NCBI GenBank assembly: GCA_036852015.1
Contig: JAANDG010000013.1
Span: 606,233 to 670,232, forward strand
Length of the DNA stretch: 64,000 nt
Source of the DNA: Pelodera strongyloides
Taxonomy: Eukaryota > Nematoda > Chromadorea > Rhabditida > Rhabditidae
Direction of reading: 5' to 3'
This document shows, piece after piece, positions 46,270 through 57,299 of the stretch. A program made the position numbers and the translations under genes. A model generated the notes under the pieces. The model was not told where the DNA came from and ran no database searches. It saw only the letters and a list, made by a program, of their open reading frames with translations. Each line of letters starts with the position of its first letter. The stretch's first letter is position 1.

Positions 46270-46643
46270 CAACGTGGATGAACGATAATTTGAAGAAATC
46301 AACATAAAACTTAAAAATGACAATTATTAAATGAACAACGAAATGTTATATTTGCCGAAACAATGTGAAAACACAACTTAAATCAAATGTTTTATTGAGA
46401 TTTTATTAGGAAAGCACCCGAATAAGTCACCTGTGGGGAGAATTCGTTGAGATCAAATTGACTAGAATATCCTAAACGTGGTAATCTTTCGACAATTTCA
46501 AACTGGGAAAATCACACTGGTCATGAAAAAACGTATGAAAAGCTAGATTGAAAGAGTGAAAGAGACGTTTAACATGGATGAACGCTAATTTAAAGAAATC
46601 ACCAGAAAACTTAACAATAACAATCAATAAATGAATAACAAAT
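46270..46643. repeat. Direct repeat pair of about 75 bp
   Basis: 46270..46345 and 46568..46643 share catggatgaacgctaattt-type sequence and ttaaatgaacaacaaattg-type sequence. They lie in the spacer between the two receptor genes. Confidence 0.7.
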
Positions 46644-46908
46644 TGATAATAAAGTCGGGAAACGTGCTAGTTTTTCTGGTGTTAACACCCGATTGCATGT
46701 TGGCTTTAACATGGCGCGTCTTGGTGGCAAGTGGCAACCGTGCACATCAAAGAGAAATGATTTGAGCGTTCAATACCGCTAGATTCTTATGTGCGTAAAC
46801 CTATTCGGTACTCCATTTGGTTATTATTATATTATGTATGTTCATATAGGCGAACCTTAACATGCCCCTCGCCCTTACGGGTATGTGATTGAAACATTTG
46901 GTGGTGGG

Positions 46909-46981
46909 TGGCGGTAGCGTAGTGGTTAACGCAGTGGACCGGCAATCCAAAGACGCTGGGTTCGATTCCCGCTCGTCCAAT
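46909..46981 (+). repeat. tRNA-like sequence 3' of the GPCR gene, GGC-type loop
   Basis: A box tagcgtagtggttaacgc and a perfect B box gggttcgattcccg. The putative anticodon loop is CCGGCAA (GGC, Ala), lacking U33. Two acceptor pairs fail. SINE head or pseudogene is more likely than a functional tRNA. Confidence 0.5.
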
Positions 46982-47009
46982 ACCCCAATTTTTCGATCAC
47001 AGTCAAAAT

Positions 47010-50000
47010 TTATGTATGTTCAGTATAGTCTCCAACAGGTTTTAGACAATAACACTCCAGAAGTTTCAGAGCCGTCGGTCTTAGGCGACGTTTCATTTGC
47101 GGCGAATAGAAGATATAAAGATAGAAGAGAAATCCATGATGAGTGTACAATAACATATGAGCCATCAGCTTGAGGTACATGAGGAACTCGGTCTGAAAAG
47201 AGAAGAAGTTATACCCTGAGGTCATATTCACCAATCAATTCCCCGAGGTGGGATACTGCCTTTCTTCGACTCCCACGTTTGAACACTATGTTCTATTCCC
47301 AGGGAATATTTCCCCGCGGGAATCGAGTGGGAATTACATATGGCCTCAGGTGGCGCGCCAACGTAGAGTAACAGTCCCTTCCTCCACACACAAAAGAACA
47401 TATTTTCCGGAAAGAGTTTCCCGTTTACTTTATTCCCGTTTCGGCAATGCTCTAGTTTGAGAAGCCGATACTAGGCAAATGCAATCCCATGTATTATATG
47501 CAAATTATGTTCCTTCTGTCTCATAATCTCAAGAGATATTCTGCTAAATGTCATCTTCATGACTCACAATCAGATATTAATGCTTGTTTGACTACTTGCT
47601 TCGCGCTCTGCATTGCAATCAAAACATCGAATACCGAAGATTTCCTAATCTCCAATATTACTTGAAAAAATATTCCCCAAACACTCACCGTACTATCACT
47701 CGCGTCACTCAAATCGTAGAGACTTGTGCATATCCGGTACAGGTAATTGGGCAAATTTAATAATATGAAAGCCCACGTGACAACGAGTAGACTGCGTGTG
47801 AGTTGTAAGTCGGTGTACCTGAAGTAGAGGATTACAGGAATATTCGAAAATAATTATACTGAGTATCAAGTGGTTATAAGTTATAACGTAACACCGCACC
47901 AGCTACGGACGCAAAAAAAATTGCTCCACGACACAATGTTGCATGTACTACAACACAAATAACTGCTTATGTTAAAGGGAATACGTAGGCCCTTTTTGAA
48001 GTTAAGCTGTATTAATAGAATGCGTGTTCCCCATTAAGGAAACAATAACAAAAGATGTCTACAATTACCCACTTGAAAGAAAATGCTTACAAAGTTTGCC
48101 TTTTCCATAGTAAACGCGTTAATCAGACCCGTGGCATAAATTTGGGTCTGATGGAGCAAATTTCAACTTACATCGGCAAATAGTAAGATTCAAGGTGCAG
48201 GGCATGCAAATTCGTATTTACATATTCAGTCGCCTATTTAAATTAACGTCTGATATGGAAACGCTAGTTTCGCGTTTTTTTTTATTCATTTTGAGTGCCT
48301 ACATATTTCCTTTAAAACCAAGTTCAGTTGAGCAGGTAGCAGGTTTGTAAAATAAATAGTTGCTCAATACAAACCTCAGCGATTTTTCTTTCTTCTTTGG
48401 CTTATCGACTTCTATCGAAAATCGAGTGCTGAGACGTCCTAGTGACACTCTGAAACGGTTTTAGCACATTAATTAATAAAGTTTTTCAAGCCTGTTCATA
48501 CGCCTATTACCTATCAGTGAAAGCCACTTTTCTCTTTCACTTGATGGAAATATACATGTGGTTTGTTTAGTTTGCTAAGAAACCAAACCAAGGAAGAACA
48601 CATACAATCCGTTTGCTACTTAACCAACACAACAATTGTACCCAGTTTTTTTTATGAGCCACATTTTGCGTTAATCGCATTAAATGCCTAACAATGGTAG
48701 TTTTAATGCGATTAACGCAGTAACAAGAAGGCAGCCCTTAACATTTGGTGGAATACTGCCAATCCTCGTACTTACTAGTTCTTGTGCACGAAAACAAAGA
48801 AACTCATTTAAAGGATCGCAGTCACTACAAAATCATCATTTCTTCGAGTTTACTTGTATTTAGTAAAGAATAGAGACAAATACTTTACCAACACCGAATA
48901 ATTTGAATTTCAACTCAGGGAGTGAACAAGTAGAAAAGTAGTTCTACTTAACCACCGCATGATCACGAAACGTGTTCATACAGCTGCTTCCCGATCGGGA
49001 GTATGCAAATTATTTCGGCAAATATTTGCATATTATATTTTTACATATAGTGCAAGGGTCTGCAGGCATATCACTACACGTTTCATAATCCCGCGGTAGT
49101 TTAGTAGAACTACTTTTCTACTTGTTCGCTCCCTGAGTTGGAATTCAAATTATTCGGTTTTGGTAAAGTATTTTTCTTTATTCTTTACTAAATTCAACTA
49201 AACTCAAAGCAAAATGATGATTTTGTAGTGACTGCGATCCTTTAATAAGCTAGCTATTATTCAAAGGCTTCCAGTGAATTGTTATATGACCTATTCATAG
49301 TTAGAAATCAAATTAGTAAATATAAGGTTTCTATGCAAAAACTTTTAAAAACTGTGCAATATTACACTAGAACACATCTACTACGTCTAAAGTTCACCCG
49401 ACTTTATTGTTATTGGCCTGACCCCGGGAGTTTGTCAAATTGATTCACCTCGTATAGGATTTAATAGTGTGCGATGCCGGAGCCGTAGTCGTCGTCATAA
49501 CTTCGGCCGTATGAAATGACACCGTCGGAGAAGAGGGAATACGTTTCAAGTGCGTCCGAAGTTTAATTACGACAAGAATATTCGACGCGAGTATGATTAC
49601 TGTAGGAAGTGCCATACAGAATACGGCCTGGAAGAATTTTTTTCAATTAATTGAAAGACATACATATTTGTAATCAATTTTGAATAATGTTATTACAGAA
49701 GAGTTACTGACTGAAGCACTTTTTGTTGACAAAAAAAACTAATTCATAAATATGTAGCCGCAGTTCCATTTCCGAATATCCGAATATGATGTTAAACCGG
49801 CCGCTTTTGAAACTCATTTAGTATACCAACATTCTCATGCAGCTTACGCAAATGACAATACATTGGAATAAAAAATCGAGCTAAATTAGAGCAACATAAA
49901 TATCTAAGAATTCAGTTGTCCACGATGCGTTTCAAAAACCGGCCGATATTTCGCTTTAAATGATGTCAGTAATAAAACACCAACCTCAAAATAAGTGAAT

Positions 50001-52787
50001 ATTTCATAAACCCTTTCGTACTCTTCATAAATGTCGCATTCACCATTTTCGTTCACATCCGCAATGTATAAAATCCACGAGTTGCACAGAAAGACAGTTA
50101 ATAGTAGGCAAACTATTTGGAAACGAGCCCTGAAATAGTTTACATTAAAACGCTATAAGAAATTAACCTGAACTGACTTTTGCCGTCCACACTATTCGTA
50201 ATTATTCATGGAGCAGGGCTGGCTACCCATTCCGTATTCAAAGATGGCCTATTCTCTGGAGCGCACTACTTCAGTAGACCAGAGCGGACTGCAGGGACCC
50301 CCCTCGGGGTCCAGAAGAACAGTCCTAGCTTTAACCTCTTTTTATTACAAACATACTGTGGTATCCTATTCTTCTAGAGTTTGCTGAAAAAACCTTGCTA
50401 AATACAGCTACACTCCGAAACTGCTAAACTTAAGTGAATAGAAAAAAAATTAAATGTTTAGATGCAAGTAAAGTAAACACGCACCGTTCAATACTCAACG
50501 TCCTACACCTTCTATGTAGTAAGATGAGCCTTTCGAAGCCAACGAGAACAATTAACCAAACACTGCAGAAATCACAGTAGTGCGCGATAAACGTGACGAG
50601 TTTACAGCTGATTTTTGTATTCCGAAATAGCGGTTGACGAACAACTTCCTGAAAACGTTTGTATAACGTACTGTATAACGTGTATAACGTATCCCCTATC
50701 AGCAACCTACGAATCAAGTTTCTTAGGCCTACGAAAGCCAGAGGCCTAAGCCTAAGCCTAAGATGCCTTTCAGGACCTTTCGTAGGTCTAGTAGGTAGGT
50801 AGTAGGCCGTTCAGAAATGACTACCAATAAACTTGCATGTGTCAAACATTATTAAAACAAATGCTCGGAAGAACTGCAAATTGCATGTGATTCCTACATT
50901 TCAATTCCAAAAAAACTTTCGTAATTAACGTTGTCTCTCATACCCTTTATTTCGCATATTAGTTAAAGCGAAATACCGGGCGGTTTTGGAACGCATCGTG
51001 GACAGCTGAATTCTTACGCATTTATGCAAAGTTGCTCGAATTTAGCTCGATTTTTTATGCTAATTTCTGTTCATTTGCATAAGCTGCATACAAATGCCAA
51101 TGTACTCTATGTGTCTCAAGAACCGGCCGGTATTTCGCTTTAAATTCTAAGTACACCTTCTGGTTAGGAACACCTTGCAATTAGTAATTATGAAATAAGG
51201 AAGTAATTGTGAAAAACATGCGTGTTTGGGTCACAACCAAAACATGCGATATTATTTGCGGCAGTAGAATAAGTTATAAAAAAAACGAATTTCTTTTACT
51301 AATATGCAACCCAACCTCCGAATACACTTTGTTAGACTGATAGACATGCTCACTCACATCACAGCACGTCAAACATTGTCACGTGTATTGTTAGTGTGAA
51401 CATTATTATGAAAACAAATCTTAATCATGGTTCCAAATTCCAACGGACATTTAACAACCCATTTATCAATATGCAGGCACGAAAATATTTTTTCGTATCA
51501 TAAAACGGCTAGCACGCAGCTTTATTCTCTATTCGGACATCCTGTCGTGAGACTTACTATAGTAGAGTTAGAATATCAAACACCAATCTTCAGTCTTTAG
51601 TCTACCCAAATAACTTTCCGACTTGTTAATTTGAAGGTTTTGTTGAATTCTCTTGTTGAATGCAAGAATGTTGGAACCACCGTTTAAAGCGAAATACCGA
51701 CCAGTTTTTGAAACACATCGAGTACACCAGCATTCTTATGCTACTTATGCAAATGAACATAAATTAGAATAAAAAATCGAGCTTAGCATAAATACGCAAA
51801 ATTCAGTCGTCCACGATGCGTTTCAAAAACCGGCCGGTATTTCGCTTTAATAAAGGAAATCGGAAAGAAACACTCCAAAAAAAGAAAAGAACTGATCGGA
51901 AAATGTGCGTACGTGAAAGTAATAATATGAGACCTCTTCCAACCAGAACACGAATAACGACATAAGGAAAACGGAGGAGACGGCGGCCAGTGTGAGCAGG
52001 TAACAATTGGTGGGCAGCTTAGACAGGATACGGTTGCTCCTGAAATGGGAACGGGTACTGTAACAAACTAGCAATATACTGTAGTATCGTAGCATGATAC
52101 GGTTACTCGTGAAGCAAGGGAGCCAACACGAGACTTTGACGGTTTGTCGCGAAAATAATTATTTGCGCCTACATCTCCCCCTCGCTCAGAATGCGTTGAG
52201 AACCCTATTGCGAGAAACTGGCGAAGATTGGGCGAAGTCGCCGCGCGCACCCTTTCATATGGCTATGCCGTACTATTGGCAAAGTGCACCAGAATCTCGT
52301 GGCGCGCGCGCACTCCTCGAGTTTTTCTTAGTGTACGCTAACCGACGATAGCCAACATATAAATATAATGTACTGTGTGCATCTGCAGCAAGCGCCAAAG
52401 TGCCAAGCTTACTCTACTCCTTGCTAGGATGAAAATACTTAGCGCGCTAACTAATTTAAAGCGAAATACCGGCCGGTTTTTGAAACGCATCGTAGACAGC
52501 TGAATTCTTACGTATTTATGCAAAGTTGCACGAATTTAACTCGATTTTCTACTCTAATTTAAGGTCATTTGCATAAGCTGTATAAGAATGTTGGTGCACT
52601 CGATGTGTTTCAAATACCGGCCGGCATTTCGCTTTTGAAATAACCCAACAAAGTGCCGCAGCGCTAAATAAAGTAATAATGTCTACCTGATCAGAACCCA
52701 AACCATGCAGTTTCCAGTAAGACCTACAACCACACAAAACGGCATGTAAGAATAGTAAGCGAATTGCAGGATCGAACGCTCTGTCAT
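47010..52787 (-). CDS. Rhodopsin-class GPCR, neuropeptide-receptor-like, 335 aa, 7 exons
   Basis: Exons in reading order: 52687..52787, 51934..52039, 50485..50648, 49985..50129, 49449..49627, 47689..47818 and 47010..47192. Phases 2,0,2,0,2,0 all match and the sum is exactly 336 codons with stop. Helix 1: VVVGLTGNCMVWVLI. Helix 2: LPTNCYLLTLAAVSSVF. Helix 3: the conserved Cys in ISCKLV and GFERL in place of DRY. The loop 2 Cys is in NGECD, so the standard disulfide is possible. Helix 5: ALPTVIILASNILVVIK. Helix 6: WAFILLNLPNYLYRI. Helix 7: GFLFYLYIFYSPQMKRRL, lacking NPxxY. A CYC near the end may be palmitoylated. The LNLPxYxxR helix 6 resembles nematode FMRFamide-type receptors, but the ligand is unknown. 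The ATG follows an AG acceptor directly, so it may be trans-spliced or have an upstream exon. Confidence 0.88.
47216..47350. repeat. Family I repeat, copy 2 (GPCR gene intron 6)
   Basis: Begins tgaggtcatattcaccaatc and ends acatatggcctcagg. It lies 24 bp upstream of the last GPCR exon in that gene's direction. Confidence 0.8.
48808..49245. mobile_element. Family F TTAA element in GPCR gene intron 5
   Basis: ttaaaggatcgcagtcactac and its complement bound about 438 bp. Inner arms include tcagggagtgaacaagtag and its reverse. Confidence 0.9.
49792..49959. mobile_element. Family A TTAA element, GPCR gene intron 4
   Basis: Copy with a slightly eroded left arm. It lies 25 bp from the GPCR exon ending at 49985. 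Confidence 0.85.
50722..50763. repeat. Interstitial telomere-type repeat (GCCTAA)n, GPCR intron 2
   Basis: Reads ggcctaagcctaagcctaag, the complement of TTAGGC units, next to the diverged ttaggcctacg and further taggt units. Confidence 0.85.
50963..51143. mobile_element. Family A TTAA element, GPCR gene intron 2
   Basis: Full copy, one of two in this 1.3-kb intron. Confidence 0.9.
51684..51850. mobile_element. Family A TTAA element, GPCR gene intron 2 (second copy)
   Basis: Full copy with an internal deletion of about 13 bp relative to the others. It ends 84 bp from GPCR exon 2. Confidence 0.9.
52456..52635. mobile_element. Family A TTAA element, GPCR gene intron 1
   Basis: Full copy. The right terminus reads gctttt rather than gctttaa. 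It ends about 50 bp from GPCR exon 1. Confidence 0.88.
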
Positions 52788-52929
52788 CTGTAATGTATTT
52801 TTTAAAAAAAGAGGAGGTATTTAAGATTTGTTAAGTATCAAAACTTTAAGAATTTATCATCGAACGTTGTCTAGTTAGCCTGAACCCTAAACCTTATGCA
52901 TTGTTTAAGATGACAGAATAAACTGCCAG

Positions 52930-53097
52930 TCTTTGAAATGTGTATGACGGAAAACTACATTGCTATGGATTTGCTATGTATGCAAGAAGATTTATGCCCT
53001 GCTAAAGCTCGAATTGAGCTCCATTTTTTTACTCAAATCATATTCATTTGAATATGATGCAAAATAGGTTTCAAAGCAGGATGTTATACCGCTTTAA
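52930..53097. mobile_element. Family B TTAA element upstream of the GPCR gene
   Basis: Right tip ggatgttataccgctttaa, with gtttcaaagcagg inside. The left arm is diverged. Confidence 0.6.
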
Positions 53098-53099
53098 AT

Positions 53100-54200
53100 A
53101 CTCTAATGCAAACCTCAGTGGCAGTCTTATTATATATAGACACTCCTGACAAATCGGTGTCCGCTTCCATTATTAAATCTGAAATAAAATCTCAGAGTTT
53201 TTTGTCACCTTGTCATTTATGCACAAATACGTAAGTAGAGGGATGACTATAATCCAGTTACGTAAATGTTTTTTTCAAGCAATACTCTAACTTTTGATAA
53301 AATACTATACAAAGGAACAATAGAAAATCGTGCAAACAAAGTAGATAAAGTTTGCCGAAAATATGAAAATGTTAACATGTAATATGTGAGCAAAAACATA
53401 GCAGCATTTAAACGTACTAGGCCGTGACGTATATACTCTATTAAAGTTGCAAATAAAAAGGTAAGATAGAGATAAATGATAAAGACGTATAAAGATAAAA
53501 ACATACGTAGATATTTTTTCTGCAATTATAAATTTCCCAAATTTTAAAAATTTGCAGAAGAGTAACATATATGCGGATTTTGGATTTTTTCGATATAAGC
53601 CGTGAAGAAGTAATGCGATAAAATTATACTTTCATCTTGCAAATTTCGCTGATTATGGACATGGAGTATTGCCTTGCAAAAATGAATGAAGATGAAGAAC
53701 TCAAATTCGGAACCTAGATTGAAGGAGAAAAAAAAATCATAATTATATCAAATTTATTTCTATATTGAAAGACTCAAATAATGTCGAATATCGTTTCTAG
53801 TAGTGTTAAGTAGGGGTCTTAGTTACGCTCGCCTTATTTACGCATCTCATACATAGAGCTCCTACATGCCTATATCTGACCGTAAACTGGATGTAAATGT
53901 AAGTAATAAATAACATAAATAGCTGAAAAGTTAAAATAAAAATGCGCTTTAGCAAGCTTATATTCATTTGAAGCCCTTGATATAAAATCTATCATACAAG
54001 GCTAATATCGGTTGCCCACACACTTATCTTAAAACATTTCTAAATACGCTGAGCTTATCTTGCTGTATGAATGAAAATTGAAAAATGAAGGCGGAAAGAA
54101 TGCACTAATATCTAATATCCCTCTTCTCATATAATTGTAGCAGTAATTTCAGTAAATTGTAGGAACGGAAATTAACTTTTGAGTAAAATTTTATTTAAAT
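53100..54200. other. Upstream side of the GPCR gene, no further exon found
   Basis: Very AT-rich. Open minus-strand frames are Leu/Phe/Tyr-rich and typical of AT bias. A promoter or an extra 5' GPCR exon could lie here unseen. Confidence 0.5.
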
Positions 54201-54202
54201 AA

Positions 54203-54400
54203 GTGCCAAAAATAGCGTCTTCTGACGTTGAATTTCCAAAGAAACTACTAGAACATTACGTGGGTTTAGGTTTAGACGTCATACAAGTCGGGACTTTAAA
54301 AAGGAGGTCTGTACACAAGAAAAAGTGCTACACCAATTATTTCTCTAGAAACCACTCGTGTAAAACAGTGTTTGTTTCAAGCCGGCATTGTGAAGAGTGA
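54203..54400 (+). CDS. Possible orphan exon, Cys/Lys-rich, unknown
   Basis: An open stretch reads SSDVEFPKKLLEHYVGLGLD, then a basic and Cys-containing part (KKKCYTNYF, SCKTVF, RHCEE). A GTGAGA donor overlaps the final GAG TGA, so the frame could splice on in phase 2. No convincing acceptor or partner exon was found. Chance is a real alternative. Confidence 0.2.
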   Translation: MPKIASSDVEFPKKLLEHYVGLGLDVIQVGTLKRRSVHKKKCYTNYFSRNHSCKTVFVSSRHCEE

Positions 54401-54687
54401 GAAAAAACTACAAGAAAACTACACAAAGCTACAACGACAACAAATGTTTCATAATGTCAATGGGTACGTAATGATGTAACCTGCCGTGAATATGGAATAG
54501 AAATTAACTGATGTAAATGTGTCTGAGAGGCAAAAGTGTCCAAATATATCTTTCTTTAGTTTAATCCTTTGACAATCTACTTATTGTTAAAATAAAGAAA
54601 AGGGATTACACTACACGCATATGTATGTCCGTAACAACGAAGGTATACTAACAAGCGTCAGAAAATATGGCTGTGCATATGTGCACA

Positions 54688-54765
54688 CGTGTTGACGTGT
54701 GTGTGTGCGCGCGGGTGTGTATGTGTGTGTGTGTGCGCAAGAGTGTGTGTGTGAGAGTGGGGGAC
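54688..54765. repeat. (GT)n microsatellite
   Basis: gtgtgtgtgcgcgcg-type run. Confidence 0.9.
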
Positions 54766-54784
54766 AGCAAAGATACAACGTGAA

Positions 54785-55095
54785 ACTTGGCGACATCGCC
54801 GCGCCAAAAATGAGGGGCCGCCACAGCGGTGCCGCGCATTCCGCCTAAGGTGCGCGGCGGGTGCGTCGGAGTGCGCGAAAGGTAAATGGCGCACCTACGG
54901 CGGTCTCAGGGCGCATCGGGAGCGCACCTACGGCGGACTTGCCGCGGAACCTACAAAAAGTTCGCCGCAGGTTCGCCCAACTGAGTTAAATATCCTTTCG
55001 CGCACCTGTGGCGCGCCTACCGCGCGCTCTAGGCGAAGTGCACCGCCCCACTGTGGCGGACCCTCATTTTTGGCACGGCGATGTCGCCAAGTTTC
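54785..55095. repeat. GC-rich inverted-repeat element
   Basis: About 310 bp of very GC-rich DNA in AT-rich surroundings. Ends cttggcgacatcgccgcgcc and its near-complement. Inside, cgcacctacggcgg and related units recur. Confidence 0.85.
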
Positions 55096-56639
55096 CCCAG
55101 TGTACAATCAACATAGTAATGTAGTGTTCGAATTATATTTGAAACACCAAACTAGAAAAATGTATCAAATCGCGCACCCTACATTGTATCTTATTGTTGG
55201 ATTACTAATTATGTTCTAACAATAAATAATCAGCATATATTCTAATTATTTTAATAAGGGGTTACTGAAATTTTCCGAGGTCTTACAAGGGCAAAGAACC
55301 CTTGCAAAACGTAACCAACGTTTATGCAACAGTAGTTGTTTACTAGCTTACGTAGTTCCGCTTTAAATCAACTCTATAATCCAGGCACTATTAGCTTATG
55401 TATAGCAAGTAGGGTAAATAAAGATTATTTACAATTTTCGCACACCCTACCTTGAACAGGGTTTCAAGAAAGCACAAAATATTGAAAGTTTACTGAAAAA
55501 TAATATAGGAGTAACGACCAAACAGTGATCAATGAATATCAGCGTATGGAAATAGATGCGTATAAGATGTTTTGCTGAAGATAAGCTGACAAAACAGATC
55601 TTACTTAAATCCGTATTATCATTGGGGATTAACAAGGGGGACCATATAAAGAAGGGACATTGTACTTAAACAAATTTAGCAGGAAGTGGGAACTCGCTTT
55701 GCCTGTATTTTTTTTTTTTTTTGAAAGAACCTTTAGGACCGCCTTACATCAGCACTAATCTATTAGCAGTGCTATCTATGCCTACACGCCACACACCCGA
55801 AAAAACATCGCTGAAAAAAAATCGTATTGGACAAATAGTATGATATGAAAGAGGGGTGAAGCCCCATGAATTCGTACGTGTTATGCTGCCAGTGGCGATG
55901 AGCTTATTTGCTTCTTATTTCCCGGTAACCAAGTAGGCATAAGGGGTAATCAGGTACTCTTCCACCTTTATTGTTAGTTCTAAATCACATAAATACCCAC
56001 AACAGGCCGATTACCGCCACAAGTTGTAAACAAACTACTCTAATTTGTGAACAAGCCTATCCCTGAGGAAAATATTTGAAAATATGAACAAAATTTCCTA
56101 GTTTTTTTTCTCCAGAGAACAGATTGTAAATGTAAAAAAATGTAAACGAACTGTGGATGATGAAAATTAAAGTCATTTCTCGGATATGATAGATTCGGGC
56201 AGGTAAAATGTTGCGTATTACAGACGGCTTTTGAGTTTTTAGTGTTGCGGTTTTCAGGTTGCATTCGTTTAGCTCGCACATCGTGGGAACTTTTCAGCAT
56301 TTTGGTTTTTGAAACTAAGCAAAGCTGATCTTTTATTTAAAGGCGTCTGGTCAAATGAATTATTACTTATTTATGCTAATTTGCTCGATTTTTTTTATTC
56401 TAATTTATGCTCATTTGCATAAGCTGCTCTGAACCTGACCCGCATGGTGCACCGCAGACTTTCCCGCATGGTGCGGGTTTACAGGTCCGCACTATGCGGG
56501 AAAGTCTGCGGTGCACCGTGCGGATATGTCTGCAGTGGGAAAAAATTCGAAAAATAATTTAATGCTTGTTTATTGTGTAATTTAGTATATTACATATTAT
56601 GCGCCATGTAGAACACTTCACATAACATATATTCTATGA
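55096..56639. other. No gene seen
   Basis: AT-rich with a T run near 55710 and a worn family A fragment at 56340..56425. A gtgcgg-containing palindrome starts at about 56440. Confidence 0.55.
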
Positions 56640-56715
56640 ATAAAGCCTCATAAGACATAAGCACATGGGTGGAATTGAACCCTGACCACTCATCTGTAGT
56701 CAGCGCCTTCAACCA
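56640..56715 (-). repeat. tRNA-like sequence, Ser/Leu type, reverse strand
   Basis: On the minus strand: ggctgagtggttgaaggcgc and a B box gggttcaattccaccc with extra bases between, as in class II tRNAs. Stems are imperfect. Confidence 0.5.
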
Positions 56716-56805
56716 CTCAGCCATAACCGCACATGTGGCAAAAGGATGGAAAGGCGGAGATGTCTCTCGGCTGGCAGTCATTTGGACTATGTCCTAAGCG
56801 TTTTA

Positions 56806-57118
56806 GGGAGGCAACTTTTTTGCGTGGCGGGTTTGTCTGCAGGAAACCATGCGGGTATGTCTGCGGGAAAGTCTGCGGGTATGTCTGCGGGAAAGTCTGC
56901 GCCTCGCGGTTATGTCTGCGGGAAAGTCTGCCGCACGGTTGGGCGAACAAAAGTGTCGCAATGTGTAATTTCAGCGAGTTTCCGCATGATGGCAGAGTAT
57001 GCGGGAAAGTATGCGGGAAAGTCTGCAGCTCTGCGGGAAAGTCTGCGCGCACGCCACACCATGCGGGAAAGTATGCACGCACGCCCAAAACGTGCGGGAA
57101 AGTATGCGCCGCACTATG
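56806..57118. repeat. Tandem repeat built on TGCGGGAAAGTCTGCGGG
   Basis: Some 15 copies of gcgggaaagt(c/a)tgcg, several in an 18+18 bp alternation with gcgggtatgtctgcg. Related fragments also lie at 56443..56530. Because units are multiples of 3, several frames stay open and give Cys-rich or proline-rich junk peptides. Confidence 0.88.
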
Positions 57119-57299
57119 CGCCCCAGAACGTAGTGCATAGGGATGCGGATGCGCTCAAAGGTTACCTGTAAGGAAAGCGAAAACAAAAAGAAACAAAAAC
57201 ATTTAGATAAAAAGAAAGCAGAAGACCTGTGCTGACGCGGGTCTTTTGTTTTAAACTCGGTTTTTGAGGTATTTCGCACCGACCGGTTCTTCGCTTTAA

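Noticed and set aside
46909..46981. Functional tRNA-Ala gene
   Set aside because: U33 is missing, two acceptor pairs fail and the T stem has a mismatch. SINE head or pseudogene is likelier.
53247..53568. Hydrophobic minus-strand frames upstream of the GPCR gene
   Set aside because: Composition follows extreme AT bias, and no splice phase connects them to GPCR exon 1.
56733..57171. Two overlapping Cys-rich frames of 135 and 141 codons and an antisense frame
   Set aside because: All come from the same tandem repeat, whose unit length keeps frames open.
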